This document shows, piece by piece, positions 29,537-31,769 of a stretch of 31,769 bases of DNA (positions are counted from its first letter, which is position 1; every line of letters begins with the position of its first letter). The DNA is from an uncultured Nitrososphaera sp. (GTDB taxonomy: Archaea; Thermoproteota; Nitrososphaeria; Nitrososphaerales; Nitrososphaeraceae). The stretch spans positions 1 to 31,769 of the forward strand of contig CAMLKF010000014.1 of NCBI GenBank assembly GCA_946480575.1, read 5' to 3'. The notes beneath the pieces were generated by a model. It was not told the origin of the DNA. It did no database searches and saw nothing but the letters and a program-made list of their open reading frames with translations. Position numbers and translations under genes: made by a program.

Positions 29537-30373
29537 TTGGGCGTACTGCTTGAGGCAAGGAACCTCAGAAAATATTTTCCGATAAAGAAAAGTTTCCGCC
29601 AGCTACTACTCCAGTCAGGCGGCCAGCAGCAGCAGCAAGAGTACGTCAAGGCGGTGGACGATGTCAGTTTCAAGGTTGAAAAAGGGAAGGTGCTGGTGCT
29701 GGCCGGCGAGTCAGGCTCAGGCAAGACGACTGTGGCAAGGCTCGTCATGAGGGCTGTTGAGCCGGACGGAGGCTCAGTGATATTCGAAGGCAACGACGTA
29801 ACGCATTATGCCGGCAGCCAGCTAAAGCATTTTCGGACTGCAGTCCACATGGTCTACCAGGATCCTTACGCGTCGCTCGACCCGCGCATGAAAATAATGG
29901 ACATCGTCATGGAACCTTTGAGCATACATGACAAGCAGAGCTCAAAGGAAGAGAAAATTGAAAAGGTTCTCTCGGCCCTGCAGGACGTCCGGCTTGAGCC
30001 AGCGCAGGACATCGCTAGCAGGCTGCCCCACATGCTATCGGGCGGCCAGAGGCAGAGGGTCGCGCTGGCAAGGGCGCTTGTGCTCAGGCCCCGGCTCATT
30101 GTGGCAGACGAGCCAGTCTCGATGCTTGACGTATCTGTCAGGGGCGAGATACTGGAGCTGATGCAGAGCCTGAAGGAGAGGTTTGGCATTTCATACATCT
30201 ACATAACGCACGACCTCTCAACTGCCCGCTACGTGGGAGACGAGCTGGCTGTCATGAACGCCGGCAAAATAGTCGAGATGGGCCCCATAGACAGAGTCCT
30301 GTCGGACCCATACCACCCCTACACCAAGCAGCTTATAAGCGCGATACCAGAGCCCGATCCTGATCTTGTATGA
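29537..30373 (+). CDS. Peptide/nickel-type ABC transporter ATP-binding protein (OppF/DppF-like)
   Basis: Energises import of peptides or related ligands. 278 residues from TTG 29537 (LGVLLEARNLRKYFPIKK). The open frame extends 57 codons upstream but runs antisense through dph6. Walker A is GESGSGKTT, then the Q-loop (MVYQDPYASLDPR, typical of Opp/Dpp), signature LSGGQRQRVALARAL, Walker B LIVADEPVSMLD and switch His in YITHDLSTARY. It ends with the PYHPYTKQLISAIPEPDP motif of the oligopeptide ATPase C-terminus. A five-Gln run (CAG microsatellite at 29626-29638) near residue 32 is unusual. The binding protein gene follows. Confidence 0.92.
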   Translation: MGVLLEARNLRKYFPIKKSFRQLLLQSGGQQQQQEYVKAVDDVSFKVEKGKVLVLAGESGSGKTTVARLVMRAVEPDGGSVIFEGNDVTHYAGSQLKHFRTAVHMVYQDPYASLDPRMKIMDIVMEPLSIHDKQSSKEEKIEKVLSALQDVRLEPAQDIASRLPHMLSGGQRQRVALARALVLRPRLIVADEPVSMLDVSVRGEILELMQSLKERFGISYIYITHDLSTARYVGDELAVMNAGKIVEMGPIDRVLSDPYHPYTKQLISAIPEPDPDLV

Positions 30374-30387
30374 AAATTTTTCCATGA

Positions 30388-30398
30388 AAAATATATTA
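30388..30398 (+). promoter_or_regulatory. TATA box of the solute-binding protein gene
   Basis: AAAATATATTA centred about 28 bases before the GTG at 30422, giving a leaderless mRNA independent of the upstream ATPase gene. A T5 run (30376-30380) just before may end the ATPase transcript. Confidence 0.55.
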
Positions 30399-30421
30399 GT
30401 GCAGGCAGCGCCTCACTAACA

Positions 30422-31769
30422 GTGCCAAAAAAAGCACCGGTGCTGGCTCCTGGCATAATAATAATAATAATAATTGTTGTACTAATTCTGTCTACTTTTA
30501 CCGCAGTTTTGCCTCCGGCTTTTTCGCAGTCTGAAAAGGGCGCCTACATCGATCAGGTAAGGTTCATTCACCGTGAGGATGAGAACCTTGCCTTGCAAGA
30601 GGTCAGGTCCGGCGACCTTGACATGTATTATTTCAGGATACCACTGGAAGTTGCAGGCGATGCGCAGGACGACTCCCGGCTCAAGGTGTATGACAGGATA
30701 GCAGGATCGCAGGGGCTTCTCGTAAACCCCGCGCCAGCCAAGGACAGCAGCATGCTCAACCCATTCCAGTTCAGAGAAGCCAGGTACGCGCTCAACTATC
30801 TTGTTGACCGCGAGTTCATAATAAACGAGGTCTTCAAAGGCTACGGCAGCCCAATGGTCGAGCCCTTTGGGATATACTCTCCGGAATACCTGAACGTCAT
30901 TGACATCGTCGAGTCGTTTGGCTTCCGCTACAACCCCAGGCTTGCAGAAAGCATGATAGCAGGGACGCTTGAAGGTGCTGGCGCAACAAAAGATGAGGAT
31001 GGCAAGTGGATGTACAAAGGAAACCCGATTACGGTCAAGATTTTGATAAGACAGGACGACGCGTCAAGGAAGTCAATGGGCGAAGTTGTCGCGTCGGAGC
31101 TTGAAAAGATCGGCTTTGCTGTCCAGAGGGAATACGGCGACCTGAATAAGGCTAACACCATAGTCTACGCCTCCGACCCAGCTGAGCTCCAGTGGCACAT
31201 TTACACTGAAGGGTTTGCCGGCACTGCGGCGTTTGTAAAATACAACCCGGTGGTGCCAGCCCAGATGTACGGGGCCTGGTACGGCAGGATGCCAGGAGCC
31301 CAGAATCCGGCCTTCTGGAACTACCAGAATTCCACTCTGGACGAGATCACCCAGCGCATTCTGTTTTTCAACTTTACCTCAGAGCAGGAGAGAAACGAGC
31401 TTGTAAGGCAGGCGGTGACTGCTGGCGTGCAGGAATCAGTCAGGATTTTTATCGCGCAAATGAGAGACCCATTTATTGCCTCTTCCAGAATACAGGGCCT
31501 CGTGAACGACTTTGGTGCTGGCATTACGAGCAAGTATTCGCTGCTCAACGCTAGGCCGGCAGACGGCGGCACTTCCCTTGACGTCGGCATGAAGCAGATT
31601 CATCAAGGGTCTTGGAATACCATAGCTGGTCTTCAGGACGCCTACAGCAGAGACATCTATTCTGCCATTGCAGATACTGCCACTTCCAGAAACCCGTACA
31701 CGGGCGAAATAATTCCGCTGAGAACAGAGTGGACCGACATTTCTACGGAAGGGCCACATGGCATGATGG
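30422..31769 (+). CDS. ABC transporter solute-binding protein, family 5 (cut by window end)
   Basis: Open from GTG 30422 for 449 codons with no stop before the edge. The N-terminus has Lys residues, a hydrophobic helix containing six consecutive ATA Ile codons plus ATT, then LPPAFSQSEKGAYIDQVRFI, so it is exported by signal peptide. Family 5 (OppA/DppA) features: LQEVRSGDLDMYYFRIPLEV, FQFREARYALNYLVDREFII (the REA..AINYAIDR motif), NPITVKILIRQDDASRK and ELEKIGFAVQREYGDL. It partners the OppF-like ATPase. Ligand could be peptides, nickel or other small molecules. Permease genes are expected beyond the edge. Confidence 0.9.
   Translation, partial: MPKKAPVLAPGIIIIIIIVVLILSTFTAVLPPAFSQSEKGAYIDQVRFIHREDENLALQEVRSGDLDMYYFRIPLEVAGDAQDDSRLKVYDRIAGSQGLLVNPAPAKDSSMLNPFQFREARYALNYLVDREFIINEVFKGYGSPMVEPFGIYSPEYLNVIDIVESFGFRYNPRLAESMIAGTLEGAGATKDEDGKWMYKGNPITVKILIRQDDASRKSMGEVVASELEKIGFAVQREYGDLNKANTIVYASDPAELQWHIYTEGFAGTAAFVKYNPVVPAQMYGAWYGRMPGAQNPAFWNYQNSTLDEITQRILFFNFTSEQERNELVRQAVTAGVQESVRIFIAQMRDPFIASSRIQGLVNDFGAGITSKYSLLNARPADGGTSLDVGMKQIHQGSWNTIAGLQDAYSRDIYSAIADTATSRNPYTGEIIPLRTEWTDISTEGPHGMM
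30455..30472 (+). repeat. (ATA)6 microsatellite in a signal peptide
   Basis: Six ATA codons in a row code for Ile in the export helix; length changes would stay in frame. Confidence 0.85.

Noticed and set aside
1..31769. tRNA or rRNA genes
   Set aside because: No cloverleaf with TTCRA and a CCA-side acceptor match, and no rRNA segment, was found by eye; introns in archaeal tRNAs mean a covariance search would be the decisive test.

Overview
The window is archaeal and looks like an ammonia-oxidising thaumarchaeon of the Nitrososphaera type (group I.1b). This rests on archaeal EF-2, SRP54, Pus10, Dph6, eS24 and eS31, a split futalosine-type menaquinone gene set, mannosyl-3-phosphoglycerate synthase, moderate GC, and TATA-box promoters placed about 26 bases before start codons, so that many mRNAs appear leaderless. 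This is inferred from protein reading; no database search was possible.

Layout. 1-6.5 kb: the 5' part of a DUF151 nuclease-like gene, a polytopic membrane protein with CC and CPTC motifs, asparagine synthetase, and a two-gene mannosylglycerate unit (mpgS plus a HAD phosphatase). Upstream of mpgS lies an unrecorded, decayed secreted-protein gene (5110-5655, minus). A tiny GTG-started gene and a Dps protein follow. 6.5-12.75 kb: an AT-richer accessory stretch. It holds small winged-helix regulators, an HxlR regulator divergent from a four-helix membrane protein, two cas1 relics on opposite strands, and a signalling cluster (receiver, MEDS, receiver, a hidden 32-codon ORF, and a receiver that has lost its phospho-acceptor Asp). 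A ribbon-helix-helix protein faces that cluster.

12.75-23.85 kb: core metabolism. EF-2 is divergent from mqnD; mqnE and mqnC are divergent; a UbiD-family decarboxylase ends inside the mqnC 3' end. Two acidic, probably disordered small proteins precede a HerA-like ATPase with an unusual P-loop. Then come a DUF6659-like protein and the eS24-eS31 ribosomal pair. 23.85-29.5 kb (minus): dph6-srp54-pus10 is a tight operon, followed by a HExxH protein overlapping a nucleotidyltransferase-kinase fusion whose kinase catalytic Asp is Asn. 29.5 kb to the end (plus): a peptide-type ABC ATPase and its family 5 solute-binding protein, cut by the window edge.

How they work together: MqnD, MqnE, MqnC and the UbiD-like enzyme cover the middle and late part of the futalosine route to menaquinone (MqnA and MqnB are not here). 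Dph6 completes diphthamide on EF-2, which is encoded 14 kb away. The signalling cluster has receivers but no histidine kinase in the window. The strongest candidates for something undescribed are the receiver/micro-ORF/MEDS cluster, the head-to-head cas1 relics, and the NTase-pseudokinase plus HExxH pair.
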